Origin: Globisporangium splendens
Taxonomy: Eukaryota > Oomycota > Peronosporomycetes > Pythiales > Pythiaceae
Direction: 5' to 3'
DNA length: 64,000 bases
NCBI GenBank assembly: GCA_006386115.1
Contig: VFIW01000018.1
Span: forward strand, 580,466 to 644,465
Below, piece by piece: positions 1 through 9,950 of this stretch. The stretch's first letter is position 1. Each line of letters starts with the position of its first letter. The translations under genes and the position numbers were made by a program. Under the pieces are notes generated by a model, which ran no database searches, was not told where the DNA came from, and saw only the letters and a list, made by a program, of their open reading frames with translations.

Positions 1-1537
1 CTGGTGGATAGAGTCTTTTTTCCTGTAATAACATCTCAACAGAAAAAGTTCAGTGTCGCTGCTTTTGCCACGTCGCATTTGATGTCGACTCGTCTCTATC
101 CACCAATCAGATTGCGCCGGTGGGCACCCAAGCAGAAAAATCGATTCGGTTGGTGCTGGCCACAAGATTCAAAATCTAGAGCCAAAAAGGAGGCAAATGC
201 ACATGCCGACACTTTTCCAACAAGGCACGCATCCAGCTGTCGTGCGAACAAACGTTCGTATGATTTACCAGACAGGAGTGCGATGCACTTTGTCGCATAC
301 GTGACTGTGTTCCGAGCAGCGAGCGCCTTCTGCGATGCAATTCGACTATCAATGCCAGTTGTTTTCTCTCTCTCTCTCTAAACGACAGTGAAAGAAGGGT
401 GCTGGACCGTTCAATAAAATACGTCAAGTTCACTCGCATTTCTGAAGTTTAGTTCAGGTTCGTCCGTTCGGAGCCCAACCCATCCCCGGCAATCACTCTT
501 GCTGGTCAAAACGTTTCGTTCGGAACCACAGCGAGCGGTTAGCTTAGATACGCAGGTGGGTGGGGGCGTGTGACGCACCGCCAATCCCTTGGATCGTGTT
601 CGCACAAACCATCGAGACAACAACTGACGCGGCACCTGGAGGTGCCAAATCGCTGCTTTCTGCCCCGCAGGCTCTACAATCCTAAACTCGACTTGCATGC
701 TTGTGATGGTGTGACCACAGACAGATCCTTGCGCTCAGTCACTCACCGCCACTCATGGCACCACGCGTTTCCGCAAAATAATCTATTGGCGCACAAGGCA
801 TCGATGCGCTGCTCCATTGGCCTCGCTCGGATCCTTCCTGTTGTCCCTCAGATCATGGCAGAGAATGGAGTGGTTTGCGCTCACCCACCAAAACTCCGTT
901 GTCAGAGCCAGGGACGGACCAAGGAATCTTGAGTCGCGCCTTCTTAGCAACTGGGCACGCGACAGAAAACGTAGACAAGCCCATTTGCCTGCTTCGTCAG
1001 CAAAAAATGGCAGCGCCACAAAAAAGTGTATATAGCAGCGAAATCGATGACGCGCACCAAACAGCCAATCAGTGTACATTTTTGATTTTGATGAACACAT
1101 GATTGGCTGGATAGAATCAGACGCATTTTGATTGGTGTGACGATGAGCGCGTCGATGTCCCATTCAGCCAATCCGCGCGCAGTGACGCGTCGCCTTCGTC
1201 GCTGCTGAGAACGAATGCTGCTTGGAGCGGCGTCACACATCAACTGTCTCATGCGCTTGTTAGACCGCGTATCCGTTCGCATGCATGCAGCGCGCATTGT
1301 CGGGTAATGCGGATACAGCCGGTCGCGCCCGACGGAACTGGACCACACGCCTGTCTATCGGCTCTGCCTATGCTTTGGTTTCGGGTTTCGAGGCTGCACC
1401 ACAGGCTCATTCCCAAACATTCCAACTCATACCCAAAGCAGCAGCAAAGCAACGCATTTACGCGACGCGGCGCAGCTTCATTTACTATCTTTTTGTTGCC
1501 ATTCGGCAGTTGGAATTCAACACACACACCAGCCAAG
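1..1537. other. Intergenic region with CCAAT-box cluster upstream of the PX-RING gene
   Basis: I recognise no gene here; all open frames are short and lack known motifs. A short CT microsatellite lies at about 363-379. The right half carries four CCAAT pentamers in both orientations at about 1063-1072, 1101-1110, 1130-1137 and 1166-1175, which look like binding sites for an NF-Y-type factor in the promoter of the gene that starts at 1538. That role is inferred. Confidence 0.4.
1063..1175 (+). promoter_or_regulatory. Cluster of four CCAAT boxes
   Basis: The sequence shows AGCCAATC, GATTGGCT, GATTGGTG and AGCCAATC within 113 bases, alternating in orientation. CCAAT boxes are bound by NF-Y complexes in eukaryotes. 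The cluster sits about 360-475 bases before the start codon of the PX-RING gene. Similar boxes occur at other gene starts in this window, as at 4334-4410 and 31328-31413. Confidence 0.4.
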
Positions 1538-2491
1538 ATGAACATGAACTTGACGCCATTCCTCTCACCGCCTCGTCGTGCGTGCCCGCCAGCAGGCGAC
1601 CGTCGCCGCAGCTCCGGCGCCATGCCAATCAAAAACCTCTCCATGAAGACGCTCAGTGAGTGCCCTCGTCAGGGTCTGCCGCTCGATGTGCATGTGACTT
1701 TGGGCTCGATCGTGGACGACCACGCGGTCTACGACTGCAAGATGACCAGCGTCGTGACCAAGAAGTCCTGGACCGTGTCGTACCGCTACTCGGAGTTCCG
1801 TGCCTTCAAGACCACTGTGGAGGAAGTGTTGACGTGCAACTCCATCAAGTGCAGCGGCTCGTGCCAAGCCATCCGAGACTACCTCAACGCGTGCTTCCCG
1901 AAGAAGCGCATGCTGTTCTCGACCTCACCGCGTGCAGTCCAGGAACGCCAAGAAAAGCTCGAGAACGTGCTGCTCCACCTCTTGCGCTGCGTGCTCTTGC
2001 CCGGCAGCGCCATGAAATGCGTCGACGCGCGCCACAACCTGCCAACACACCTCTTTGAGTTCCTCGGCGTCCAGGACGAGCAAGACCGTCGCTCGCTGCT
2101 CCAGATCTATGTGGACAACTACCAGACCTCCTTTTCCAGCACCTCGACCCGAGTCTCGGAGGAGCACTGTGGTTCTTCGGACTGCTCCCAGTGTGTCATC
2201 TGCCTTGAAGACGTCGACATGAACAACACTAGCAGCGGCTGCCACTGCGACGACGACTCGGAAACCGAGTGCAGCAGCACGAGCAGCAACTCCCAGGACG
2301 CCGTGGCCGTACTCCCATGCAACCACGTCTTCCACCGAGAGTGCGTGTTCGAGTGGCTCCTGTTCCAGTTCCACTGCCCATTGTGCCGCACGCGCGTGTG
2401 CCCGCCGGCGGTGACCAACTACTGCCGCGCCAAGAACAGAGTGCAGTGGTGGCTCAACGAGTTCGAGGAGGACCCACTCCAAACCAACTAA
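1538..2491 (+). CDS. PX domain and RING-H2 finger protein (putative E3 ubiquitin ligase)
   Basis: A single-exon gene of 317 residues. I chose the ATG at 1538, with context CCAAGATG; the next in-frame ATG at 1622 is an alternative. Residues about 50-175 read as a phox-homology (PX) fold, with the typical basic Y-R-Y-S-E-F-R segment and a loop leading to a helical end, which in this family binds phosphoinositides on endosomal membranes. After an acidic, Ser-rich linker, the C-terminal third carries a RING-H2 finger: CVICLED, a long Cys/Asp/Ser insertion, CNHVFHRECVFEWL, then CPLCR. The protein is therefore probably a membrane-recruited ubiquitin ligase. The insertion between the second and third zinc-ligand pairs is unusually long, about 40 residues. 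Domain calls come from motif reading only. Confidence 0.75.
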   Translation: MNMNLTPFLSPPRRACPPAGDRRRSSGAMPIKNLSMKTLSECPRQGLPLDVHVTLGSIVDDHAVYDCKMTSVVTKKSWTVSYRYSEFRAFKTTVEEVLTCNSIKCSGSCQAIRDYLNACFPKKRMLFSTSPRAVQERQEKLENVLLHLLRCVLLPGSAMKCVDARHNLPTHLFEFLGVQDEQDRRSLLQIYVDNYQTSFSSTSTRVSEEHCGSSDCSQCVICLEDVDMNNTSSGCHCDDDSETECSSTSSNSQDAVAVLPCNHVFHRECVFEWLLFQFHCPLCRTRVCPPAVTNYCRAKNRVQWWLNEFEEDPLQTN

Positions 2492-2748
2492 TTATCTTAT
2501 AAGACGACAAAGCAACAGTAGTGAGTCGCACCATATCTTTAATATCAGTATCTATTCTTTTTTCTTGCCATTTATCACTTACTTTTTATTCGAGTCTTCC
2601 AATATTGATGCCTGAAAGTGTGCGGGATGTCTTCCACAAAACGTGTGGTGGTGGTTAATCCATTGCTCCATAACCTCGAATGCTAACTTACTATTACTGC
2701 TGGCGATCCCATGGAAGTCATATTGAAAAGCCACTTACTCGATTTGAA

Positions 2749-4204
2749 TCATGCCTCATACTCGTACTCCTCTAGAATCTTCTCGATGGTCGCTGCCAAT
2801 GTGGCTGCGCTTGGTCGCTTCGCTGGATCGGTATCCCATGCGCGCACGATGAGGTCCTGCATGGCTGGTGGGAATCCGCTCATGGCTTTGACGGGCGGTC
2901 GCGTCCCCAACGGCACTTGTTCGTACACTTGGTCTCGCGAGAGATTTCCGAATGGTTTCTCGCGCGACTGAAGCGACCAGAGCACTAGCGAGAGACTGTA
3001 GACGTCGAGCTTTTCGTCTAGCTCGATATGCTCGTACTCTTCGGGAGACCGCCACTTGCCCTTGGCGATCGGCGTCTCAAACGTGCACTTCTCATCGGTG
3101 GAAACGCCGTCCACGAGTCGTGGGCCAGCGTACTTGATCCGATTGAAATCGTTCAACAACAGCTTGCCTGTTTTGTCGACGAGGAATTGCCGAGTTTGGA
3201 TATCCGTGTGCGCGAACGGCCCGCCTGCCGCACCATGCAATTGTGCCAGGCCGCGTGCTGCATCCCGGGCCAGCTCCAATGCACGGCGCACAGATATGAC
3301 TTCGCTCGACTCGTAGAGCAACTCGTCCAGCTTTTGCGGGACATAGTCGACGACCACCGTCGTGTTGCACCACCCAACGAGGGAGACGATGTTCGGCGCA
3401 TTGCGAACTGGGAAGATCGCCGCGACTTCTTCCACGTGACGTGTGATGATATCCGAGCGATTCATCAGCTTCTCTTTTACGACCTTCACCGCGACTTCTC
3501 GGCCTGCATAGTAAGCGGAAACGATACTTGGCGTCATGGGTTGTGATCTGTAGAGTGACAAACAGAGGTCGTGCAGTCTTACCTTTCCAGTTGGCGCGAT
3601 ACACCTCTCTCCAAAATCCCTGGCCCAGGAACTCTTCGAGCTTCAGTTCGTCAATATTCTCACAATTGATCTCCAGTTGCTCGGGACGCAGCGCTTGCAC
3701 CGCAGCGGAGAAATCGCATCCGCTCTGCTCGACACACATCATTCGCACACGTCAGCACATTTATCGTCACACAGCACCAGCAATCTCTGCCAAGGCGAGC
3801 GTATACTCTACGCGCACACAGCCTACTCCTAGCGCAGACACATACAGAAAACGTCGTCATTTACGTACCTCTCGTTCATACGCTTCCGGATTCAGAAACC
3901 ACGGTCTCTCCTTCTCATCGTACACGATATGGTCATCATCCTTCGTCTCGGCCACTTCCGCAGCGTTACTCAGCGCAGAAGGGTTCACCGCGTCAGCGCG
4001 AGCGTCAGTATCTGCCGGAGAGCGCAGCGAATGCACTTTGTGACCGCTTGGCTGCACGATCGCCGAGAGCATAGAGAGGTTCCAGCAGAAGAGCAGCACC
4101 AGCACAGCCGCGCCAGCGACCTTCAGCACCTCCACGAGCCTCCACTTGCCCATGGTGATCGCGTGCCACCGGTTGCCACGATCGAACCGCGACGTTCGCG
4201 CCAT
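2749..4204 (-). CDS. Membrane-anchored protein kinase-like protein, three exons
   Basis: Exons at 3869-4204, 3725-3868 removed as intron, 3583-3724, 3504-3582 removed, and 2749-3503 give 410 residues with intact phases. Both introns are GT-AG (79 and 144 nt). The short N-terminus is followed by one hydrophobic segment (about residues 27-45, AAVLVLLFCW core), a likely signal anchor placing the kinase fold outside the cytoplasm. The kinase-like domain has a glycine loop GQGFWREVY, the VAVK lysine, a catalytic loop HTDIQTRQF in place of HRDxKxxN, and DFN instead of DFG, followed by APE-like SPEE. The QFLVD...LNDFN pattern recalls the secretory-pathway POMK/FAM69 kinases. Activity is uncertain because the usual Mg-binding Asn and DFG Gly are changed. 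The upstream start at 4153 is an alternative. It is divergent from the DCAF-like gene. Confidence 0.75.
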
Positions 4205-4592
4205 TTTATCCACGGAGAGCGGCAAGTAGGAGCCTCGTAGCGCGCGCAGATATGGCGGCAAGAGCACTTGCTTTTGCCAATGTGCTTGCTTGCATTGCAG
4301 AAAGCGCTGGTGTCTGATAAGAACGAGCATACTATTGGATAAAACCATACGTCAAATCTTGATGATAACCAATAAAAACGCGCCACAGCATTGCATAATG
4401 CTTCTATTGGACGGAATGTATATTTATTAACCAGTCACAAGACGACATCTAGAGTTGCAGTTTTGTGCCAAGAGTCAGGGGCCACTAATTGGACTAGGAA
4501 ATAGGTTCAATGTAACTAAAGTGTCTGGTGCAGTACATTCGCGATCTCCCCCTCATTGTGCAACTTGCTATTACAATCACTCTCATCGCCCC
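4205..4592. promoter_or_regulatory. Shared divergent promoter region with CCAAT boxes
   Basis: This gap separates two genes that run apart. It contains ATTGG at 4334 and 4406 and CCAAT at 4369, plus an A/T-rich stretch near 4418-4430. No coding potential is apparent. A bidirectional promoter is inferred from position. Confidence 0.35.
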
Positions 4593-6889
4593 ATGTCCCT
4601 GAGTCGTGCTTCAAGGACAAACGGCAAAGAACGCGACGAAGAAGCAGCGCCCAGTGGCGACCTCTCTCTATTTCTCTCTATGGAAATGCCCATGCCGCCC
4701 GGTCTGTCGATGCACCACCGTCTGCACCAGCCGCGCCACTACGCGCCCGACTCGCTGGGCATCTCGGCGCTGCTCGCGGAGCGCGAACTGCGCGGCAACG
4801 GACGCGCGATCGACATCGCGTGCCAGGACCACGGCAGTTTGGTCACGCGATTGGCGTGCGACGCCGTGCTCGACGGCCACCGCGGATGTGTGAACCACCT
4901 GCGCTGGAATCGCCCGGGAAGCCTGCTAGTGTCGGGATCTGACGACCAACATGTGATCGTCTGGGATTACGCGACGAGGAAGCAGCACGAAAACATCGCC
5001 ACTGGCCACACGGGCAACATCTTTGCCGTGTGCTTTGTGCCCGAGACGAACGACCATATCGTCGCTTCAGGTGAGAGTTTGAAGTACCTACGATGCGCTA
5101 CGCAGTAGTGTTGTTGGCTATTGTGCCGTTCTGAATTTGTGGGTTGCTTGTGTGTGATGTAGCGGCGGCGGACTACGACGTGCGCATCCATTACGCTCCG
5201 TTTCGGTCGCCTGACTCTACGAAATTGTTCCGCGTACACAGCGGTCGTGTGAAAGACATTGGCACGTCATGGGGGGTCCCGAAGGTGTTTTGGAGTGTTG
5301 CGGAAGATGGATTGGTGTATCAGTTTGATGTTCGCGCGCTGCCAACCGTGGATGGAAGGGGAGAAACTCATGACTCATCCGGTGTCCTAGTTCGGCTCGG
5401 CCGTGATCGACGAGGCAAGACGTTGAGAGGCATGGGGATGGCGACCCACCCACTCGACCCGACCAAGTTTGTTCTCGCGTGTGGCGACCACTACACTCGA
5501 CTTTACGATCGTCGAATGCTGCGGATCCAAAAGCTCGTTTCACGCCGCGAGGCGAGCCAAGGAGCAACAATCCCGACTGAGATCTTCGCCCCGCCTCATC
5601 TACACTTGAACACATCCTCGGATCGACAGGCAACGTTCAGGGACGACGAAGCGCATGGAACGAGCATCCAATTCAGTAATGACGGCTCGGAGATCCTCGC
5701 GAATTACCACAACGATCACATTTATCTATTTAATGTGAACGGCGGACCTCATCCTGTCAATCAGTACGAAAAGAAAGAGGAGAGTTCCGTGACGACAGCA
5801 GAAGTACCCGGATGGTACAATGGGCAACACATGGATGAAAGCAGCACTCCTCTGTTGATGCGATCGGAGGAAGTGAAAGAGCTGCACTCGAAGGGACTCG
5901 TGGCGCTGTTTGGCCTCAATTTCACGCGTGCGTTGAAGTTTTTCTTGAAGGTGTGCAATGCAAAGTGCCTGCCAACGCTTTCGGCCTCCTTTCGCAAGGA
6001 CCTTTACCACAATTGTGCAAAAGCATATCTTGGAAGAGGCTGGAGTGCAGACTATTACCTCGCGGCAGTGTATTGCAAGAAGGCGCTGGAATTGGACGCA
6101 GATGACCGCGATGTGGATCTCACGTACATTAAAGCGCTCCATTCTGACAAGAAAAACAAGCATGCGCGCTACTTATCTGCCGCATATCGATCCAAATACC
6201 CAGAGTTTGCGTCGGATGTGGACCAATTCGCTGATGATGGTAACGCCGATCGCACAACCTCACCCAGATCCCCTCTGAGTGCAAGCCATTCGTCCGATGA
6301 CGGTGATGAAGATGATGACGATGAACCAAGACGCAGTGAAGATGAGCACAGTGACGGATCGCGTGCGTTACCTGTGAGCCCTCGCATCGCGGGTCCAGAG
6401 AATGATGATGAATTCTGGAAGGCGAGTTTGCTCAATGGGCAGTCCGTAAGCTGCGACGTCGTGCGCCGGTACATTGGCTATTGCAACAGCGAAACAGATA
6501 TTAAGGAGGCAGCGTTCATGGGCCAGAATGACGCGTACATTGTCGCTGGCAGTGACGACGGAAGAGCTTACATTTGGGAGAAAGCGACGGGGAAGCTAGT
6601 GAATGCGATCGTCGCCGATGAGAGTATTGTGAACTGTGTACGCCCGCATCCAATCGATTCGTGCCTCGCGACAAGCGGAATCGAGGATGTCATTCGTCTC
6701 TGGAGTCCGACTGGTGACCCCGGCCTTCCGCCAACGGAAGACGAACTCGACGACATGACGAAGGCCAACCAGAGCAAGATGTCCGACAATAATTTCGGCT
6801 TTTACTTTCGTAGCGCCACTCCAAACGTGATTCGCGTCGTGTTCCAGTCTGGGTCTCCAGAAGGCATCCGAGAATGCGCTACAAGCTAA
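4593..6889 (+). CDS. WD40-TPR protein, DCAF8/WDTC1-like CUL4 substrate receptor
   Basis: Two exons, 4593-5070 and 5163-6889, joined across a 92-nt GT-AG intron, encode 734 residues. The junction restores the reading IVAS-AAADYDVRIHYA, typical between WD blades. WD40 repeats fill residues about 85-270 (LDGHRGCVNHLRWN, VSGSDDQHVIVWD, ATGHTGNIFAVCF), helical TPR-like units follow at about 365-465 (KSKGLVALFGLNFTRALKFF-type start through YYLAAVYCKKALELD), then an acidic Ser-rich linker, and two more blades (GSDDGRAYIWE, TSGIEDVIRLWSP) near the C-terminus. This WD40-TPR-WD40 order is that of WDTC1/DCAF proteins, which recruit substrates to CUL4-DDB1 ubiquitin ligases. The function is transferred from the family. 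Confidence 0.8.
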
Positions 6890-7426
6890 TTTGGCTACGT
6901 AGCCCAAGTGTGAGTTGCTGCTGACAAAAAGCAGTAGCAGTATTTGATGAGTGAGTGCAACTTTGTCGTGCACATGCGTGTGTTGAGGAGCAGATAAACA
7001 TGCTTCAAAGTTGTGGAAGTGGTTGTAATCCCAGTGCATTGCCTTAAGTATGGCAGACAACAACTGCAGTACATCAGAGAATTTGATGAGCTTCGTGTTG
7101 AGGAAAGATCGCAAAGCGCCCATGGACTCAACCAGAGCAATGAATTGGATGACACAAGTTAACAGTAAGCATGACCCGTTAAAATGTAGGTTCAACGCGT
7201 TCATGAACATGTACATCGAATGAGGCAAGCGCTGATGATCATGTGGTAGTCCAAGACTGAATTTTAACCCCACTGCTAATCACACAGTGTATGATGCGTC
7301 GTGAGCATACAACTGCTCTGTGCTGTTGTAATCTGCAGTGATCAAGTTACTGACGCAATCTTCAGAGTTCACTCAAACAGTTCAGCTTTGATGGCGTTCT
7401 CGTCCAGAAAAACAGGTCCCCACTTT
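6890..7426. other. Intergenic region with a very decayed acyltransferase-like relic
   Basis: No intact gene is visible. On the minus strand, about 7040-7070 encodes LSAILKAMH, and the DNA TATGGCAGA is shared with 7842-7850, inside the better preserved acyltransferase relic. This suggests a second, older copy of the same fragment. The rest gives no recognisable similarity. Confidence 0.3.
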
Positions 7427-7871
7427 TCAATTTGCACACGAGAGCATCCAGAACAATGAGCGCATCCTCGCGGTTGAGCCAAGGTGGCACTGCGCGGCTA
7501 CGAGCGCATGATGGTCATGGCTGAGAACGATCGTGAGCGGCTCTGCATCATTCGTCCCATCGCACGATGCCGGAGGTATGACGGCGTGCTTCATGCTGTA
7601 TTTGTGTTTCCCAATACGCAAGATGTTGACATCGGACGGGATGGACCGCACGGTGGATCTGAGTCGTTCAAGATCGGTTGTCGATCATGAAAATCGGTAT
7701 CGAGAATATCGGACTCCTCGTGTTGGCGTCCAGGTCGCGTTTCACCTGGAGTGCGAGGTCCCAGAACCGCGTTGAGCTCATGAGGACGCCCTTCGAAGCG
7801 AAGCTGTCGAGGTCGGACACGTTCAGGTGCGTTGCCTCGAGTATGGCAGAAAGAACAAGAGCAATGCTCAT
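7427..7871 (-). pseudogene. Fragment of an HxxxDG acyltransferase paralogue
   Basis: Read on the minus strand, two pieces in different frames (7871-7668, then 7651-7427) match the middle to C-terminal part of the intact gene at 21,780-23,345. The first contains VSDLDSFASKG, MSSTRFWDLA and QVKRDLDAN; the second contains MRSIPSDVN and KHAVIPPASCD. In the intact gene these blocks lie at about residues 330-450 in the same order. The start, the HxxxDG motif and the C-terminus are missing, and the frame is broken between the blocks, so this is a relic rather than a gene. Confidence 0.8.
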
Positions 7872-7947
7872 TTGGCGGAATCGGTAGGGGAAATGCTGTT
7901 TCTTACCGCTTTTCTACATCCTTAGACTCTGTCTTATCGATGTGTTT

Positions 7948-9753
7948 TCAAGGCTTACTGGATCCGCTTTCCTCTGGCTGAAGCTCTTTCGCTGCTGTAT
8001 TGACCGCCTTGCCGCCAGTTCTTTCCTGATCGTATTTCTTCAGGTAAAGCGCGCGATCTTGCTTGATCCGATCGTACTCGTGCAGAACCTTCATCACCTG
8101 CTGCATCCTTCTCGTTCGATTGCCATCTTCCTCCGAGGCTACTGGATCGTGTTTGCCAATAGATCCCCGTCGCGCATCGGTTAGTAAATGGCGCACGACG
8201 CATTGAGAGCTCTCCTGGTCGTCGCCTTTATCTCCACCGTCGTGCTCGAGAGATTGATGGATGTACGATTCTTGCTGCAGCCGCATCCACGCGCCACAGG
8301 AACATGTTTCGATGCTGTTAGTGGTGGTACTCGCGTCCGGCAGTGTCAGAGATTCGGATTCAAGCTTCCGCAGCGCTTCGTGGAAGCCAAATTCGAGCAT
8401 CTCGAGCTTCTTGTCCATATTTTCCTTCAGGGCTTGCAGCTCTTGCTCATGCCGAAGCACGAGCTCGCGCGTCTCGATCTCTCGCTGCAGCTGGTAATGC
8501 GCTTGTAAGCGCTCACGCTCGGCTTGGACAGCGAATTCGATCTCAACGTGCAGTGGTGATGTCGGTGAAGAAGCTGCTCCTGATTTGAGCGTCACGAGTG
8601 GTGGAACTCCACTGGAGTTGCTGCGAGAAGCGCCGACGCTGCTGCTGCCTTTGCGTGCAAATGGCCTCAACGTTTTTACCAACGAGAAGCCTGAAGCAGC
8701 ACTATCGACCTGGGTTCGTGCATAGAGAGCATAGAGCTGCTCCAGTTGAATCGACTGTTCCGCTCGCTTTAGTCTTGAGGCCATCAGCTCGTCTTGCAGC
8801 GCCTGGTTCTTCATGGCCAGTGTGCGAAGCATCATCGCGACCTGCTGCTTATCGCCAAAGGACGAGGTCAGAGAATGCGGCATCGTAGTGTCCTGTGCAC
8901 CCAGTTGGTTCGCTTCGGCATCTTCACCGGTTGTCAGAGATGTCGTCGATGTGGCGTCATCGCTCTTCAGCTTATTGGAGGCAGTGTAGCGTAAGAACCG
9001 AAGCAACACAAAAGGCGGTGAGGCACGATCTTCTCCATGTTCCCCCCGACTACAGGATGCACGCAATTGCGCGTGCAACTGCTGCAAACTATGTACTGGT
9101 GTCCCATCGACAGAGTACAAGATGTCGCCTCGTTGGATCTGTCCTGTGGCTTCTGCTGGTCCAGTGTCATCACTATGGAGCCGCCGAAACGAAGCGACAA
9201 TCAACCTGTTGCTGGATACCTTCGCTGATGTCTGCGGTCCCTCACCTACAGCGACTTCAATATTCAAACCGAGTCCGTGGGCATCTGACTGCAACAGCAC
9301 GTCAATATAGAGAACTTCCATGGCGCTGTCCTCTTGATGAAGCTTTACCGGATCATTAAATCCATGATCACTGCAGTCGTCGTCCACATCAGGTGCGCAT
9401 TCGTAACGGACTTGATACTTGGCACCTCGTTCCCCAGCGCACACGTCACTTTCCTGGCGATCTTTGGAAGCCGATGTAGGCGTTTCAAGCTGCTTCTCCT
9501 CCAGAACAACGCCTTCTTCACTCTCATCATCGCCAGCGTCACATGGATCCAATGACAGAGTCATGATGCCTTTCGCCTCGACTTCGCTCTGCTTCTCTGG
9601 CGGCGACAATGACGCACTGGCGACCACAACTCCAGTACGTCGTGGAGACGATCGAGGCTCACCGCTCATCCTCGTTGCACTCGTGCTGGCGGCAATAGCG
9701 GAGCGCAAGTACGACGCCATTGAGACCGCGTTGAAGCGTCCAATCGGCTCCAT
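7948..9753 (-). CDS. PDZ domain and coiled-coil protein
   Basis: A single open frame of about 601 residues from the ATG at 9753; the frame is open upstream to 9930 and an internal ATG at 9720 is also possible, so the start is uncertain. A PDZ domain spans roughly residues 150-255, with the carboxylate-binding loop reading GLGLNIE and the later segment GQIQRGDILYSVDGTPV. Downstream come heptad-rich stretches typical of coiled coils (for example LRHEQELQALKENMDKKLEM), and a charged C-terminus. PDZ domains bind C-terminal peptides, so this may be a cytoplasmic scaffold. I do not recognise a specific family. It diverges from the PAAF1-like gene across about 200 bases. Confidence 0.65.
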   Translation of the reverse strand: MEPIGRFNAVSMASYLRSAIAASTSATRMSGEPRSSPRRTGVVVASASLSPPEKQSEVEAKGIMTLSLDPCDAGDDESEEGVVLEEKQLETPTSASKDRQESDVCAGERGAKYQVRYECAPDVDDDCSDHGFNDPVKLHQEDSAMEVLYIDVLLQSDAHGLGLNIEVAVGEGPQTSAKVSSNRLIVASFRRLHSDDTGPAEATGQIQRGDILYSVDGTPVHSLQQLHAQLRASCSRGEHGEDRASPPFVLLRFLRYTASNKLKSDDATSTTSLTTGEDAEANQLGAQDTTMPHSLTSSFGDKQQVAMMLRTLAMKNQALQDELMASRLKRAEQSIQLEQLYALYARTQVDSAASGFSLVKTLRPFARKGSSSVGASRSNSSGVPPLVTLKSGAASSPTSPLHVEIEFAVQAERERLQAHYQLQREIETRELVLRHEQELQALKENMDKKLEMLEFGFHEALRKLESESLTLPDASTTTNSIETCSCGAWMRLQQESYIHQSLEHDGGDKGDDQESSQCVVRHLLTDARRGSIGKHDPVASEEDGNRTRRMQQVMKVLHEYDRIKQDRALYLKKYDQERTGGKAVNTAAKELQPEESGSSKP

Positions 9754-9950
9754 GAACCTTTCTAATATGCGCGGCGTTTCAGAGCACTTTCTCCACACTA
9801 AGTACGATCTCGTTTGGATACCTTTCGCCTCATACGAACTTAGTGATGTCGCACACTCACTTTGCCGGATTTCGAGAAGATACCAAGATGCGAACTTTAC
9901 TCTCTCATGATCCCGTTTGTTGATAACCACAGAGAAAGAGAACGAAGAGC

